64,000 nucleotides of DNA from Bacteroidetes bacterium 43-16 (GTDB lineage: Bacteria; Bacteroidota; Bacteroidia; Chitinophagales; Chitinophagaceae). The notes under the pieces are model-generated. The model was not told the origin of the DNA and did no database searches. It was given only the letters and a program-made list of their open reading frames with translations. Position numbers and translations under genes: made by a program. Positions 44,564 to 54,162 of the stretch are shown here, piece after piece. Positions within the stretch are counted from its first letter, which is position 1; the number at the start of each line of letters is the position of its first letter. The stretch spans positions 70,196 to 134,195 of the forward strand of contig MKTB01000002.1 of NCBI GenBank assembly GCA_001897525.1, read 5' to 3'.

Positions 44564-44598
44564 ACAACCTATGAGGTTTCAGAAACCTTATAGGTTGT
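44564..44598. repeat. 35-nt near-perfect palindrome
   Basis: Arms ACAACCTATGAGGTTTC (44564-44580) and GAAACCTTATAGGTTGT (44582-44598) pair over 17 positions with one G/T wobble and a one-base centre. It looks like the dispersed palindromic elements common between Bacteroidota genes, here between convergent SDR and ARPP-like genes. Confidence 0.6.
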
Positions 44599-44605
44599 CT
44601 TTGTT

Positions 44606-45559
44606 TTAAAAAGCACTTATCTTTAAATTCTTACCATTCGATTTCAGGGAAGAACCTTTCTTGTTCAGTATTTCCACCTGTTGCGCTTCATTGGCTAATA
44701 ATTCCTCCAGGTATTGATTAACGGCAGCATCGCTGATCGTCACCTCGGCCCCGTTTAATACGGCTTCTGTAGCATAGCTGTTCAGCATTTGCCGCACATT
44801 TGCCTGGAAGAGCTTAGTAGTACCAAAGATATCGCAGCCGATGATCTGGTCGCCCGAAACGGCCAGCAGTCCTACAATATCTTTGCTTCCTTTAAACGCT
44901 TTCAGGTAAAAATCCACATACTGCTGTATCTCATTTTGGGTAGCTTCATTTTTAGAGATCGCTGCATAAGTACCGCTGGAGCTGCCAGTCTTGTTTTTAC
45001 TGTTCACCTTGGCCACATCTCTCCATACCGCCTGCTGCGACTGCTCCTTAACCATCGTCCGGCGCACATCATTAGAGATTTTGCTATGATATGCTTTAAA
45101 CTGTGCGGTACCGGCACTACCACTGTTCCACCGGCCCTGCTCCACACAATATACCCCTACAAAAGCCTTTTCGCCCGGCTTCAGTATTTTCTCTTCCTTT
45201 ACCACCCTATCCTGCTTGCCGCCCGTGATCACATCACCCATCTGCAAGATCACCGTACTTTTTGAAGTGTTCTCAAACAAAAGCTGGTTCACTTCACCAC
45301 CCTGCGATACCTCGGTGATCTTGATCCAGTTATTGCTGATTGCCGTTTCCAGGGGAGCATAATCCGTTTTATCATCCACAGCTTTGTCCAGGGAGGATTT
45401 ACCTTTTATCACATAAAGCTTCAACTTCTCACGCACATACACGTATTCTTGTTTAGGCGTATGATCGGTAGTAAACCCGATGTCTAAATGTTCAAGGGTC
45501 ATTTGTGCCCGGCCGGACAGTACTTGCAGCAATAGCGCACAGGAGAGTAAGTATTTCAT
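44606..45559 (-). CDS. ARPP-1/DUF6569-like secreted protein
   Basis: The protein has 317 residues. A signal peptide ends near SGRAQ. The body has the ARPP-1/DUF6569-type pattern: YAPLETAISNNWIKITEVSQGGEVNQLLFENTSKSTVILQMGDVITGGKQDRVVKEEKIL and LKPGEKAFVGVYCVEQGRWN. These domains are known from secreted or periplasmic proteins, with no established biochemical role. Single gene between two hairpins. Confidence 0.75.
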   Translation of the reverse strand: MKYLLSCALLLQVLSGRAQMTLEHLDIGFTTDHTPKQEYVYVREKLKLYVIKGKSSLDKAVDDKTDYAPLETAISNNWIKITEVSQGGEVNQLLFENTSKSTVILQMGDVITGGKQDRVVKEEKILKPGEKAFVGVYCVEQGRWNSGSAGTAQFKAYHSKISNDVRRTMVKEQSQQAVWRDVAKVNSKNKTGSSSGTYAAISKNEATQNEIQQYVDFYLKAFKGSKDIVGLLAVSGDQIIGCDIFGTTKLFQANVRQMLNSYATEAVLNGAEVTISDAAVNQYLEELLANEAQQVEILNKKGSSLKSNGKNLKISAF

Positions 45560-45692
45560 AATCTGCTTGTTTATTTATTGTAAACTTAGCATCAGGAATA
45601 CTATGCATCCGGCCACACTTGGCAAACGATAAGAATGAATGGGTAAAAAAAGGAGCAGGCTGTTTATCTTAAACCAGCTCCTTATAAAATTT

Positions 45693-45908
45693 CTATTTAT
45701 GCAACCAGTTCTTCAGCAATTTCTGAACGGCCGGGAGCATGACAAAGACCATCATCGGGACCAGGATAATTGTTAGCACCAAAGTACGCAGGGGTACAAA
45801 TTCAATTTTACCGATATGTGGTCCTACGATCAGGGAAACTATAGTGATCAGCGGATAAATAGCCAGCCAGATGACAATGGCCATTTTCCATCTTTTAGGT
45901 GCTTTCAT
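45693..45908 (-). CDS. Small two-helix membrane protein
   Basis: 71 residues with two hydrophobic helices (VIWLAIYPLITIVSLIVG and LVLTIILVPMMVFVMLPAV) and a basic tail (LLKNWLHK). The pattern PLRT...VPMM...MLPAVQKLL resembles the membrane part found in antibiotic-biosynthesis-monooxygenase-associated proteins; this is weak. It precedes mfd on the minus strand, separated by about 60 bp. Confidence 0.7.
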   Translation of the reverse strand: MKAPKRWKMAIVIWLAIYPLITIVSLIVGPHIGKIEFVPLRTLVLTIILVPMMVFVMLPAVQKLLKNWLHK

Positions 45909-45966
45909 GCCTCTTTGTTACATTTTTTAAAATAATAAAATACCTGTCGCTTGTTCTATACCGCTC

Positions 45967-48900
45967 TTATAAAGCACCCTCCAGGAAGAATTTCACATCA
46001 TCCATAGAATGAATATGGTTCACAACCAGTAAAAATACAGTACCCATCTGCTTCATCTTAGCCTGGTTGGTACCCGTTTGTATATAGCCCATGATCTTAT
46101 GGAAAGTCTCACTTTCATAATAAGGAGAGTCCGGGTTATTGATAAAATACAGGCGCATCACCTTATTCTTGATGATCAGCTTCTCAAAACCAAGGTCCTT
46201 AGCTATCTTACGGCAACGAACTACGGTGAACAGGTCTTTCACCTCGCGCGGTATCGGTCCGAAACGGTCGATCAGCATCGCTTCAAATGCCTGCAACTCT
46301 TCTTCCGTCTCCAGGTTATCCAGTTGAGTATAGAGCGACAAACGTTCCGTAATACTCCCTACATAAGTTTCCGGGATCAGGATCTCCAGGTCCGTATCAA
46401 TCGTACAGTCGGAGACATAATCTTTTTTGCGTTCCAGTTCTTCGGCAAACACTTCCTTGAAGTCACCTTGCTTCAATTCACGGATCGCCTCTGCCAATAT
46501 CTTCTGGTACATCTCGAAACCGATATCTGCAATAAAGCCGCTCTGCTCGCCACCCAAAAGGTTACCGGCTCCACGGATATCCAGGTCACGCATAGCGATC
46601 TGGAATCCACTCCCCAGCTCATTGAACTCTTCCAGTATCTGCAAACGCCTGCGGCTGTCATTCGGTAAGGTGAGCAAAGAAGGAGCTACCAGGTAGCAGA
46701 AGGCCTTTTTATTACTACGCCCTACCCGGCCACGTAACTGGTGCAGATCGCTCAATCCGAACTGGTGCGCATTATTGATGATAATCGTATTGGCATTACT
46801 GATGTCCACACCTGATTCTACAATATTGGTACAGCAGATCACATCATACTTATGCGCAATAAAGTCCATCAGCGTCTTCTCCAGTTTGGCACCTTCCATC
46901 TGCCCGTGCGCCACGGCAATTTCCAGGTCAGGGCACAGCGCCTTGATCTTCTCTGCCATAGAGGGCAGGCTCTGCACGCGGTTATGTATAAAATAGACCT
47001 GGCCGCCACGCTCTGCTTCATAATAGATCGCATCGCGGATAAAGTCTTCATCAAAACCGATCAGCTCTGTATGCACCGGCTGGCGGTTAGGCGGCGGTGT
47101 ATTAATAATACTCAGGTCCCTTGCAGCCATTAAAGAAAACTGCAGGGTACGTGGTATCGGCGTTGCGGTAAGCGTGAGCGTATCCACGTTCAGCTTACGC
47201 TCTCTTAATTTTTCTTTAGCGGCTACGCCGAATTTCTGCTCCTCATCTACGATATAAAGGCCCAGGTCTTTAAACTTCACATCCTTACCCATCAGGGCAT
47301 GAGTACCTATGAGGATATCGATCTTTCCTTCCTCCAGCTTCTGCAAAGTCTCTTTTTTATCCTTGGAAGATTTAAAACGGTTCAGGAAATCCACATTCAC
47401 CGGGAAGTCTTTCAGGCGTTCGCTAAAGGTCTGGAAATGCTGGTAAGCCAGGATAGTAGTCGGCACCATGACCGCCACCTGTTTGCTATCCGTAACCGCC
47501 TTGAAGGCCGCACGCACGGCCACTTCCGTCTTACCGAAGCCCACATCACCACAGACCAGGCGATCCATAGGATTAGGCGATTCCATATCCCGCTTCACAT
47601 CAGCCACCGCCTTAGACTGGTCCGGGGTATCTTCATAAAAGAAAGAAGCTTCCAGTTCCGTCTGCAAATAAGAGTCCGGTGTAAACATAAAGCCCTCAGC
47701 CGCTTTACGCTTGGCATATAACTTGATCAGGTCGGCAGCTATATCCTTAACCTGCCGCTTGGTCTTATCTTTAAGCCGGTTCCAGACATCACTGCCCAAC
47801 TTATGTACCTTGGGCTGAGTGCCTTCTTTACCGGCATATTTAGAGATCTTATGCAGGGAGTTGATGCCCACATACAGCACATCATTATCCTTGTAAATAA
47901 TGCGCACCGCTTCCTGCCTGGCACCATTCACATCAATCGTCTGCAGGCCGCTGTACACGCCCACTCCATAATCGATATGGCTGACGAAATCGCCGGGCTG
48001 CAGTTCACGAAGAGATTTTATAGTGATCGCCTTCCCTTTACTGTAAGCCTGCTTGATCTTATATTTATAAAAACGCTGGAAGATCTGGTGATCTGTATAG
48101 ACCAGCACTTTTTTATCATGATCGATAAAGCCATTACTGATAGAGACCGGCACAGGAACAAAGCTCACACTCGCATTCGTGTCTTCAAAGATCACGCGCA
48201 GGCGTTCCAGTTGTTTTGCATTCTCCGCAAAAATATAAGCTGTATAGTGTTGCTCCGACCATTTTCTTAAATTGGCCGAGAGCAGGTCAAAATTGCGGTT
48301 AAAACTGGGCTGTGGCTCGGTACGGAAAGAAATCGTCGCATCGGCGGCCGTTTCTTTTCCTTCTGTATTAGAGAACTGCACCTGGTGAAAATCATTGATT
48401 CTGCCCTTCCAGGAAGTCGCCGATTCAAAGTCTTCTGCAGTTAATAACTTCGGCTCATCATCATCTTCTCCACGCTGCTCCAGTACTCCTTCATTGATTG
48501 CCAGCAACTCCAGTAATTTATCCTCATAATGGGCCAGTTTGCCCAGGAAGATGTCTTTATCTTTAAACCAAAAAACCGTATTTGCCGGCACAAAGTCCAA
48601 CAAGGAAACTTTTTCTTTAGCTTCAAAACGGGTTTCGATATTGGGCAATATAGATACCTGCAACAATTTTCGTTCCGACAATTGTGTCTCCGGGTTAAAA
48701 ATACGGATGCTGTCCACCTCATTACCGAATAACTCGATGCGATAAGGATGCTCATTCCCGAAAGAGTAAATGTCCAGGATACCTCCGCGCATGGCAAACT
48801 GCCCGGGCTCATATACAAAATCCTCGTGCCGGAATCCCAGGGCGACCAGGCGGGTGAGTATACCCTTTACATCCAGGTGGTTATTGACCGCGATCTGGAT

Positions 48901-49335
48901 CATGTTCTTGCTCAGGGTCTTTGCCTGTACCACTTTTTCAAAAAGCGCTTCAGGATAAGTAACCATCACTTTCTTGCGCACCTGCTCGCCGCTCCATTTA
49001 TTGAGCGCTTCGGTACGGAGCATGACGTGGCTACTGTTGACATCGGTGTACACGCCCGTTTTCTTGTAAGAATCGGGGAAAAAGAAAATATCCAGGGCAC
49101 CGCTCAGGTGCTCAAAATCGTTGTGAAAATAGGCAGCTTCGTCTTTATCATCCAGGATGAAGATATGGTTCAGCTCTGATTGCTCCCAGATACTATGGGC
49201 CACAAAACCGACCGCATTTGCTTTCAGGTTTTGAAGAAGTATACTTTGCTTGGGATCGGGCAATGAAAATGCGGCTGCCAGTTCTTTTAAACGGACATCA
49301 GACGAATATAAGCCTTGCAGTGTTTGCAGGTTCAT
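45967..49335 (-). CDS. mfd: Transcription-repair coupling factor
   Basis: The protein has 1122 residues, standard size. The N-terminal UvrB-like modules, RNA-polymerase-interacting (CarD-like) domain (around LQPGDFVSHIDYGVGVYSG), Walker A GDVGFGKTEVA, DEEQ box (IVDEEQKFG), helicase motif LTATPIPRTL, QLRGRVGRS and the C-terminal TRCF domain are all present. Mfd displaces stalled RNA polymerase and recruits UvrA. A TAATTTTG box lies only 8 nt before the ATG (49343-49350), which would give a very short leader. Confidence 0.97.
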   Translation of the reverse strand: MNLQTLQGLYSSDVRLKELAAAFSLPDPKQSILLQNLKANAVGFVAHSIWEQSELNHIFILDDKDEAAYFHNDFEHLSGALDIFFFPDSYKKTGVYTDVNSSHVMLRTEALNKWSGEQVRKKVMVTYPEALFEKVVQAKTLSKNMIQIAVNNHLDVKGILTRLVALGFRHEDFVYEPGQFAMRGGILDIYSFGNEHPYRIELFGNEVDSIRIFNPETQLSERKLLQVSILPNIETRFEAKEKVSLLDFVPANTVFWFKDKDIFLGKLAHYEDKLLELLAINEGVLEQRGEDDDEPKLLTAEDFESATSWKGRINDFHQVQFSNTEGKETAADATISFRTEPQPSFNRNFDLLSANLRKWSEQHYTAYIFAENAKQLERLRVIFEDTNASVSFVPVPVSISNGFIDHDKKVLVYTDHQIFQRFYKYKIKQAYSKGKAITIKSLRELQPGDFVSHIDYGVGVYSGLQTIDVNGARQEAVRIIYKDNDVLYVGINSLHKISKYAGKEGTQPKVHKLGSDVWNRLKDKTKRQVKDIAADLIKLYAKRKAAEGFMFTPDSYLQTELEASFFYEDTPDQSKAVADVKRDMESPNPMDRLVCGDVGFGKTEVAVRAAFKAVTDSKQVAVMVPTTILAYQHFQTFSERLKDFPVNVDFLNRFKSSKDKKETLQKLEEGKIDILIGTHALMGKDVKFKDLGLYIVDEEQKFGVAAKEKLRERKLNVDTLTLTATPIPRTLQFSLMAARDLSIINTPPPNRQPVHTELIGFDEDFIRDAIYYEAERGGQVYFIHNRVQSLPSMAEKIKALCPDLEIAVAHGQMEGAKLEKTLMDFIAHKYDVICCTNIVESGVDISNANTIIINNAHQFGLSDLHQLRGRVGRSNKKAFCYLVAPSLLTLPNDSRRRLQILEEFNELGSGFQIAMRDLDIRGAGNLLGGEQSGFIADIGFEMYQKILAEAIRELKQGDFKEVFAEELERKKDYVSDCTIDTDLEILIPETYVGSITERLSLYTQLDNLETEEELQAFEAMLIDRFGPIPREVKDLFTVVRCRKIAKDLGFEKLIIKNKVMRLYFINNPDSPYYESETFHKIMGYIQTGTNQAKMKQMGTVFLLVVNHIHSMDDVKFFLEGAL

Positions 49336-49708
49336 AAGGCTGCAAAATTAAGAAAATCAAGTTTAAGGAAATAATAATATTATCTTATCGGATTATATTA
49401 CCCTACATATGACTGTCCTTTTCTTCCGGAGCAAAAAATGCCTGTTTTCATCAAAGCTTAAGCTGCGCGGCACCATGCTACTCAATTTCCTGCTTTGATT
49501 TTTTAAAGGCTCAAGTCATCCTTAAATTAACCAAAACCATAATACTGTTTTAAGAAACTTTAATCCACGATAAAAGTTCATATGCATAAAATAAAATTTC
49601 AACAATCTACTATTATAACAACAGCCATTAAAACACAATTCTGTACCTACAGGAATTTTATCCTGGCAAAAACCCTTAATTTAGCGCCCCCGATTTTGAT
49701 ATTATTAC
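49336..49708. other. 373 bp divergent region between mfd and the SNF2 helicase
   Basis: AT-rich, no ORF with coding character. It carries the mfd-side TAATTTTG box (49343-49350, minus). A TTAATTTAG sequence about 30 nt before the SNF2 ATG could be its -7 element with one mismatch. Nothing else recognised. Confidence 0.5.
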
Positions 49709-52564
49709 ATGAGCAAGGATACTAAAGTGCAGATAGAATTATTACTAAACCCGGAAGCATTGAGCAGCGAGCAAAAGCCCTTTGCCGTACTTGCCGTGGA
49801 CAAGTCCTCCCAATATCCTTCCTTTAAAATGAGTGAACTCACCGATAAGGCCATAGACACACATTTCAAGAACTGGGATTGGATCGTTGCCGATAAGTTA
49901 CGACAGCTCAGTACCGAAGGTTTTGCCTTTGGCATCAGCCAACTGAAAAAGCAACACCTCAAAAACAAGTCTGGCATAAGTGTAGAGCGTTTCCTGGAAA
50001 AGGCTGCGCCCCGGCACCTGCAAACCTGCGTGGAAGAGCTACTGTATGCATTACCTTCTACCGCCTTATATCACCGGATCAAAAACCCGAAAACCGGCAA
50101 TTACCTCATCGCAAAAACAGTGGTCCATACCTCGAAGCTGAAACCTGTTTTCGAGATTGTTCGCACTGCCGGGCACCAGCTTGAGGTGCTCATATACCTG
50201 CAGACAGGTGAAGGGCTCTTCCCTTACGAAGCCTTTAGTCCTTTTGCCTTTTTATTATTAAAAGAGAACCAATATTATTTAATAGACAACCACAGCCGGC
50301 AAACGATAGCATGGCTACAGGAGGGCATCGTGGCCCAATACCGCGACAATGATGCACTTTTTGTAGAAAGGATCATCAAAAAGCTGGAAGCGCATTATAC
50401 CGTAAAGAAAGAGGGCATTTTCACCCAAAACCTGATCGAATCGCAACCGGCCAATTGCCTCTTCCTGAGTGAGCTCAGCGATACAATGCTTATGCTGACC
50501 CCGAGATGGGATTATGAAGGCATCCTGGTCGATATCCCTTTCCAGGCCCTGCACGATACCGTAAGGCAGGGAGTCAACTATTCCATCAAAAGGGATGAAG
50601 CGGCTGAAACAGGTTTTATCAATTACCTGAAAGCCTTGCATCCCACATTTGAAAAGCAAAACAACTTTCATTACCTGAGTTTTGAAGATGCCAAAAAGAA
50701 ACAATGGTTCCTGAAAACCTATCATCGCTTACTTGAAGATGATGTAGCCATTATCGGAATGGAAATGCTCCGTCATTTCCGTTATTCACCCCATGTACCG
50801 GAAACCCTTTTCGAAGTGATCGAGTCTACTGAAAAGCGGCTTACAGCAAAAATGGAAATAAGCTTCGGCACAGAAAAGGTGAAACTCGCAGAAGTACAAA
50901 AGTTATTGCTGGCCGGGCAGAATACCATTTTACTTAAAGATGATTCTATAGGCGTGTTTCCCGATGAATGGATGGAGCAATATGCCCGTATTCTCAAACA
51001 TGCCAAAGTGCGCAACCAGGAAATTTCCGTTTCTAAATGGCTGGCTATGGGCTTAAAACCCGGTACGGTAAAAGACACGCTACTACCGGTGATCACCGCG
51101 GAATGGCAAGCCAAATGGCTGCAATGGCAATCGGAAGAAGCCCCTGTATATCCATTACCAACTTCATTAAACGCGGAATTAAGGAACTACCAGCAAAAAG
51201 GATTTGAATGGATCAGCCTCCTGGCCGAGATCGGTTCCGGGGCTTGCCTGGCCGATGATATGGGCCTGGGTAAGACCCTTCAGACGATTGCTTATCTCTG
51301 CAGTGTGGTGGAACAAAACAAAGAGGCCCAAATCCTCATCACTTGCCCGATGACCCTGGTCTTTAACTGGCAGAGCGAGTTGCGTAAATTTGCCCCGGGA
51401 CTGAGCGCAACGGTCTATAATGGTCTGCAACGCAACCTGGGCGCTTATTTCGCAGATGGTCATCATATCCTCATTGTTTCTTATGGCACCCTGCGCAATG
51501 ATATCGATCAGCTCGCCGCCCTCAAATGGGATGTCGTGATCGCCGATGAAAGCCAGAATGTAAAGAATACGCAAGCCCTCACCACAAAGGCCTTACTCCA
51601 ACTGGAAGCCGATATGCGTATTGCGCTCACCGGCACACCGATTATGAACAATACGGCGGATATCTATTCACAAATGGAATTCCTGGTACCCGGCTTATTG
51701 GGCAGCCTGGAGTTCTTCAAAAAAGAATATGCCCAGCCGATCGATAAAGATGCCAACGAATACAAGATGCAGCAATTGCAACAGATCGTAGGACCATTCT
51801 TACTCAAAAGAGATAAAAAGCAGGTAGCATCCGATCTGCCGGAAAAAACGGAAAGCATACTCTGGTGCCAGATGAACGAGCGCCAGCAGATCTTATACGA
51901 AGCCGTCAAGGCACAGGTGGGTGAAAGCATTTTCCTGGACATCAGCAACCAGGGACTGGGAGGTAGTAAACTCAATATCCTGCAGGCCATCTTAAAGTTA
52001 AGACAGATCTGTGCCGCACCCCAGTTATTAGAGGAATATAAAGAAGAAAGCGCTTCAGTAAAACTGGAACTCCTGCTGGAGCAAATGGATAAACTGAAGG
52101 ATAAGAAAATGCTGGTCTTCTCCCAGTTTAAAGGGATGCTGCACTTAATTGCACAAGCCTGTCGTAATAAGGGCTTGGCATTTTATCATTTTGACGGGGA
52201 TACACCACTGGCACAAAGAAAAGAAATGGTCGAGCAATTCCAGGACCCGGGGAACACAACAAATATCTTCCTGATCAGCCTCAAGACCGGGAATGCAGGC
52301 CTGAACCTTACTGCCGCGGAATATGTATTCCTGGTAGATCCCTGGTGGAACCAGGCGGTACAGCAGCAAGCCATAGACCGCACGCATCGTATAGGGCAGA
52401 CAAAAAATGTCTTTGCCTACCAGATGCTGTGTAAAGACACGATCGAAGAGAAAATGGTCTTACTGCAACAGAAGAAAGCGAATATATCAGACGGACTGGT
52501 ACACGCTGAAGAAAATTTCGTGAAGAACCTGAGTGAAGAAGATGTGCAGTATTTGTTTAGTTAA
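49709..52564 (+). CDS. SNF2-family helicase
   Basis: The protein has 951 residues. The N-terminal half (1-450) is a bacterial SNF2-associated region without a clear zinc finger. The motor has motif I LADDMGLGKTLQTIAY, motif II VIADESQNVKN, motif III LTGTPIMNN and motif VI QAIDRTHRIGQTK, plus GLNLTAAEYVFLVDPWWNQ. It probably remodels nucleoprotein or RNA polymerase complexes. A strong terminator follows directly, so it is a single-gene unit. Confidence 0.95.
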   Translation: MSKDTKVQIELLLNPEALSSEQKPFAVLAVDKSSQYPSFKMSELTDKAIDTHFKNWDWIVADKLRQLSTEGFAFGISQLKKQHLKNKSGISVERFLEKAAPRHLQTCVEELLYALPSTALYHRIKNPKTGNYLIAKTVVHTSKLKPVFEIVRTAGHQLEVLIYLQTGEGLFPYEAFSPFAFLLLKENQYYLIDNHSRQTIAWLQEGIVAQYRDNDALFVERIIKKLEAHYTVKKEGIFTQNLIESQPANCLFLSELSDTMLMLTPRWDYEGILVDIPFQALHDTVRQGVNYSIKRDEAAETGFINYLKALHPTFEKQNNFHYLSFEDAKKKQWFLKTYHRLLEDDVAIIGMEMLRHFRYSPHVPETLFEVIESTEKRLTAKMEISFGTEKVKLAEVQKLLLAGQNTILLKDDSIGVFPDEWMEQYARILKHAKVRNQEISVSKWLAMGLKPGTVKDTLLPVITAEWQAKWLQWQSEEAPVYPLPTSLNAELRNYQQKGFEWISLLAEIGSGACLADDMGLGKTLQTIAYLCSVVEQNKEAQILITCPMTLVFNWQSELRKFAPGLSATVYNGLQRNLGAYFADGHHILIVSYGTLRNDIDQLAALKWDVVIADESQNVKNTQALTTKALLQLEADMRIALTGTPIMNNTADIYSQMEFLVPGLLGSLEFFKKEYAQPIDKDANEYKMQQLQQIVGPFLLKRDKKQVASDLPEKTESILWCQMNERQQILYEAVKAQVGESIFLDISNQGLGGSKLNILQAILKLRQICAAPQLLEEYKEESASVKLELLLEQMDKLKDKKMLVFSQFKGMLHLIAQACRNKGLAFYHFDGDTPLAQRKEMVEQFQDPGNTTNIFLISLKTGNAGLNLTAAEYVFLVDPWWNQAVQQQAIDRTHRIGQTKNVFAYQMLCKDTIEEKMVLLQQKKANISDGLVHAEENFVKNLSEEDVQYLFS

Positions 52565-52585
52565 GCTATTACCCTATTATTTCTT

Positions 52586-52616
52586 AAGTGCAAACCTTCC
52601 GGTTTGCACTTTTTTA
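52586..52616 (+). terminator. Terminator of the SNF2 helicase gene
   Basis: AAGTGCAAACC (52586-52596) and GGTTTGCACTT (52601-52611) form an 11-bp stem followed by TTTTA. Confidence 0.9.
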
Positions 52617-52634
52617 TAGAATAAAATAAAAATA

Positions 52635-52646
52635 CGGGAATTCCCG
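52635..52646. promoter_or_regulatory. Palindrome upstream of the zeta-like gene promoter, possible operator
   Basis: CGGGAATTCCCG is a perfect 12-nt palindrome three bases before the -33 TTG of the following promoter. The position fits an operator for a small regulator, perhaps the partner protein of the operon. Confidence 0.45.
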
Positions 52647-52648
52647 CA

Positions 52649-52678
52649 TTGTATTAAATAATAAATAATATAAATTTG
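52649..52678 (+). promoter_or_regulatory. Promoter of the zeta-like/partner operon
   Basis: TTG (52649-52651), 19 nt, then TAAATTTG (52671-52678) is a near-consensus Bacteroidota promoter. Transcription would start about 70 nt before the ATG at 52756. Confidence 0.65.
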
Positions 52679-52755
52679 TTTACAGATTGTAACAGATAAA
52701 GAAATATTACTACTACGATGCTACACACTAAAACATACTAATACTATCTACACAT

Positions 52756-53697
52756 ATGACACACATGACACACCCCTACTCGAGAAAATTAGACAATCTT
52801 GATTTAATAGAAGGTTTTTTAAGAGACGTAGTCAGATACGAAGACTATGATGATAATAACTTACTTACTAAAATCAAATCGGGAGAAGCAGAATTAAAAA
52901 ACTATGACAACAACTCCTCTACACTCAATAGCACGACCCACCGTTCCCGTAAATACAAAGAAGCTAATTCCAGGTGGAAGTTACGTGCTCAGATTGTCAA
53001 CGAACTTTATACGCTAAAACGGGAAGATGATGATGACAAAATAGAACTCCTGATTGGCGGAGCACTGCCAAACGGCATATTACAAAGTGAAAAGCAGGCC
53101 TATATTGTCATTGGTTTACCTGCTTCCGGGAAGTCTAATATTTCGAACCAGATTGCAGACCATTTTGGTGCAGTTATCCTGGACTCAGACTTTGCCAAAA
53201 GAAAACTCCCGGAGTTTAAAGATAATCCTGCCGGGGCCTCCTTGGTGCACGAAGAATCCGATAAATTGATTTTCGGTTTTGATCCTGCTACCTTACCTGA
53301 TGGCTTTCTCTCATTATTTGAATGTTGTTCTGAAAACGGAGATAACATTGTCATACCAAAAATTGGCCACAATCACCGGAGTATTAATAAACTGGCAACT
53401 TCTCTTGAACGTTTTGGGTATCAGGTGCATCTTATCCTTGTAAGTTTAGACAGGAGACTGGCTACCAAAAGAGCTATCAACAGATTTAAAGAAACCGGGA
53501 GGTATGTTCCTCTAAGTTTAATTTTTGACGGCTATGGAAATGACCCTATTTTAACTTTCTATAGATTAAAAGACGGCATATTAATTGATAAACAAGAATT
53601 TATTTCTTTTGGAAAGATATCTACAGATGTACCTAAAGGCCAAAAGCCCAAAATAATTTACAAAACTGATAACAGTCCTGTCACAATTTTTGAATAA
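52756..53697 (+). CDS. Zeta-toxin-like P-loop kinase
   Basis: The protein has 313 residues. An N-terminal acidic/helical part (1-110) precedes a P-loop domain with Walker A GLPASGKS (120-127), the zeta-family LDSDFAKRKLPEF (D143, D145, with K/LPE) and GASLVHEES, and a later basic RAINRFKETGRYVP segment. Zeta toxins phosphorylate UDP-N-acetylglucosamine and block wall synthesis, and are kept in check by an antitoxin; others act on different nucleotides or proteins. A second ATG at 52765 is possible. Small gene follows 22 nt after the stop. Confidence 0.82.
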   Translation: MTHMTHPYSRKLDNLDLIEGFLRDVVRYEDYDDNNLLTKIKSGEAELKNYDNNSSTLNSTTHRSRKYKEANSRWKLRAQIVNELYTLKREDDDDKIELLIGGALPNGILQSEKQAYIVIGLPASGKSNISNQIADHFGAVILDSDFAKRKLPEFKDNPAGASLVHEESDKLIFGFDPATLPDGFLSLFECCSENGDNIVIPKIGHNHRSINKLATSLERFGYQVHLILVSLDRRLATKRAINRFKETGRYVPLSLIFDGYGNDPILTFYRLKDGILIDKQEFISFGKISTDVPKGQKPKIIYKTDNSPVTIFE

Positions 53698-53719
53698 TAA
53701 TTTTTTTAATTTTACTGAT

Positions 53720-53932
53720 ATGAAAAATAACATTAATTCCGGTCGTCGCACAGGTGCTCGCAAAGTTGCAAAAAATGCACCTAAAAGAAGTAGACTTTTC
53801 GTGGCCAGAACTGGTTTTGGCTCCTCCAAAAAGTATATTATGGGAATTACCAGGATGTACAACCAGGAACTTGAAGATATCGAAAACTTTGCTGCTTTTG
53901 CTAAAAACAAGGTAGAAATGACCGCAGAATAA
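53720..53932 (+). CDS. Small partner protein of the zeta-like kinase
   Basis: 70 residues from the ATG at 53720; a TTG upstream overlaps the kinase gene and is rejected. The N-terminal half is basic (GRRTGARKVAKNAPKRSR) and the C-terminal half acidic/helical (YNQELEDIENFAAFAKNKVEM). No recognised fold. In classical epsilon-zeta loci the antitoxin comes first; here the small gene is second, which makes it a candidate antitoxin or accessory subunit of a non-canonical pair. A terminator follows. Confidence 0.7.
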   Translation: MKNNINSGRRTGARKVAKNAPKRSRLFVARTGFGSSKKYIMGITRMYNQELEDIENFAAFAKNKVEMTAE

Positions 53933-53982
53933 TCCTATTGTGATACAATCACATGAATTACCTTGTTTCAGAAATTTAACCA

Positions 53983-54030
53983 GAACTATTTACTGGAATT
54001 ATTATTCCCTGTAAATAGTTCTATTTTTTT
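53983..54030 (+). terminator. Terminator of the zeta-like operon
   Basis: GAACTATTTAC (53983-53993) and GTAAATAGTTC (54011-54021), with an inner GGAAT/ATTCC stem, are followed by TATTTTTTT. Confidence 0.85.
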
Positions 54031-54162
54031 GGCATAATTACCTTAAACCATAATACCCTTCAGCTTTACATAAAGCAAATTCAGCAAACCCATTTCTTGC
54101 CATAGCACAAGTTTTAAGTGCCCTGAAGCCGCTAATTTTGCTCCTGCAAATAAGCTGTTCCT

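Noticed and set aside
52586-52646. Possible RNA gene between SNF2 and the zeta-like operon
   Set aside because: The structures are accounted for by a terminator and a palindrome beside a promoter.
53690-53932. Longer TTG start of the zeta partner
   Set aside because: The added residues overlap the kinase stop and read as low-complexity Asn/Phe; ATG at 53720 is more likely.
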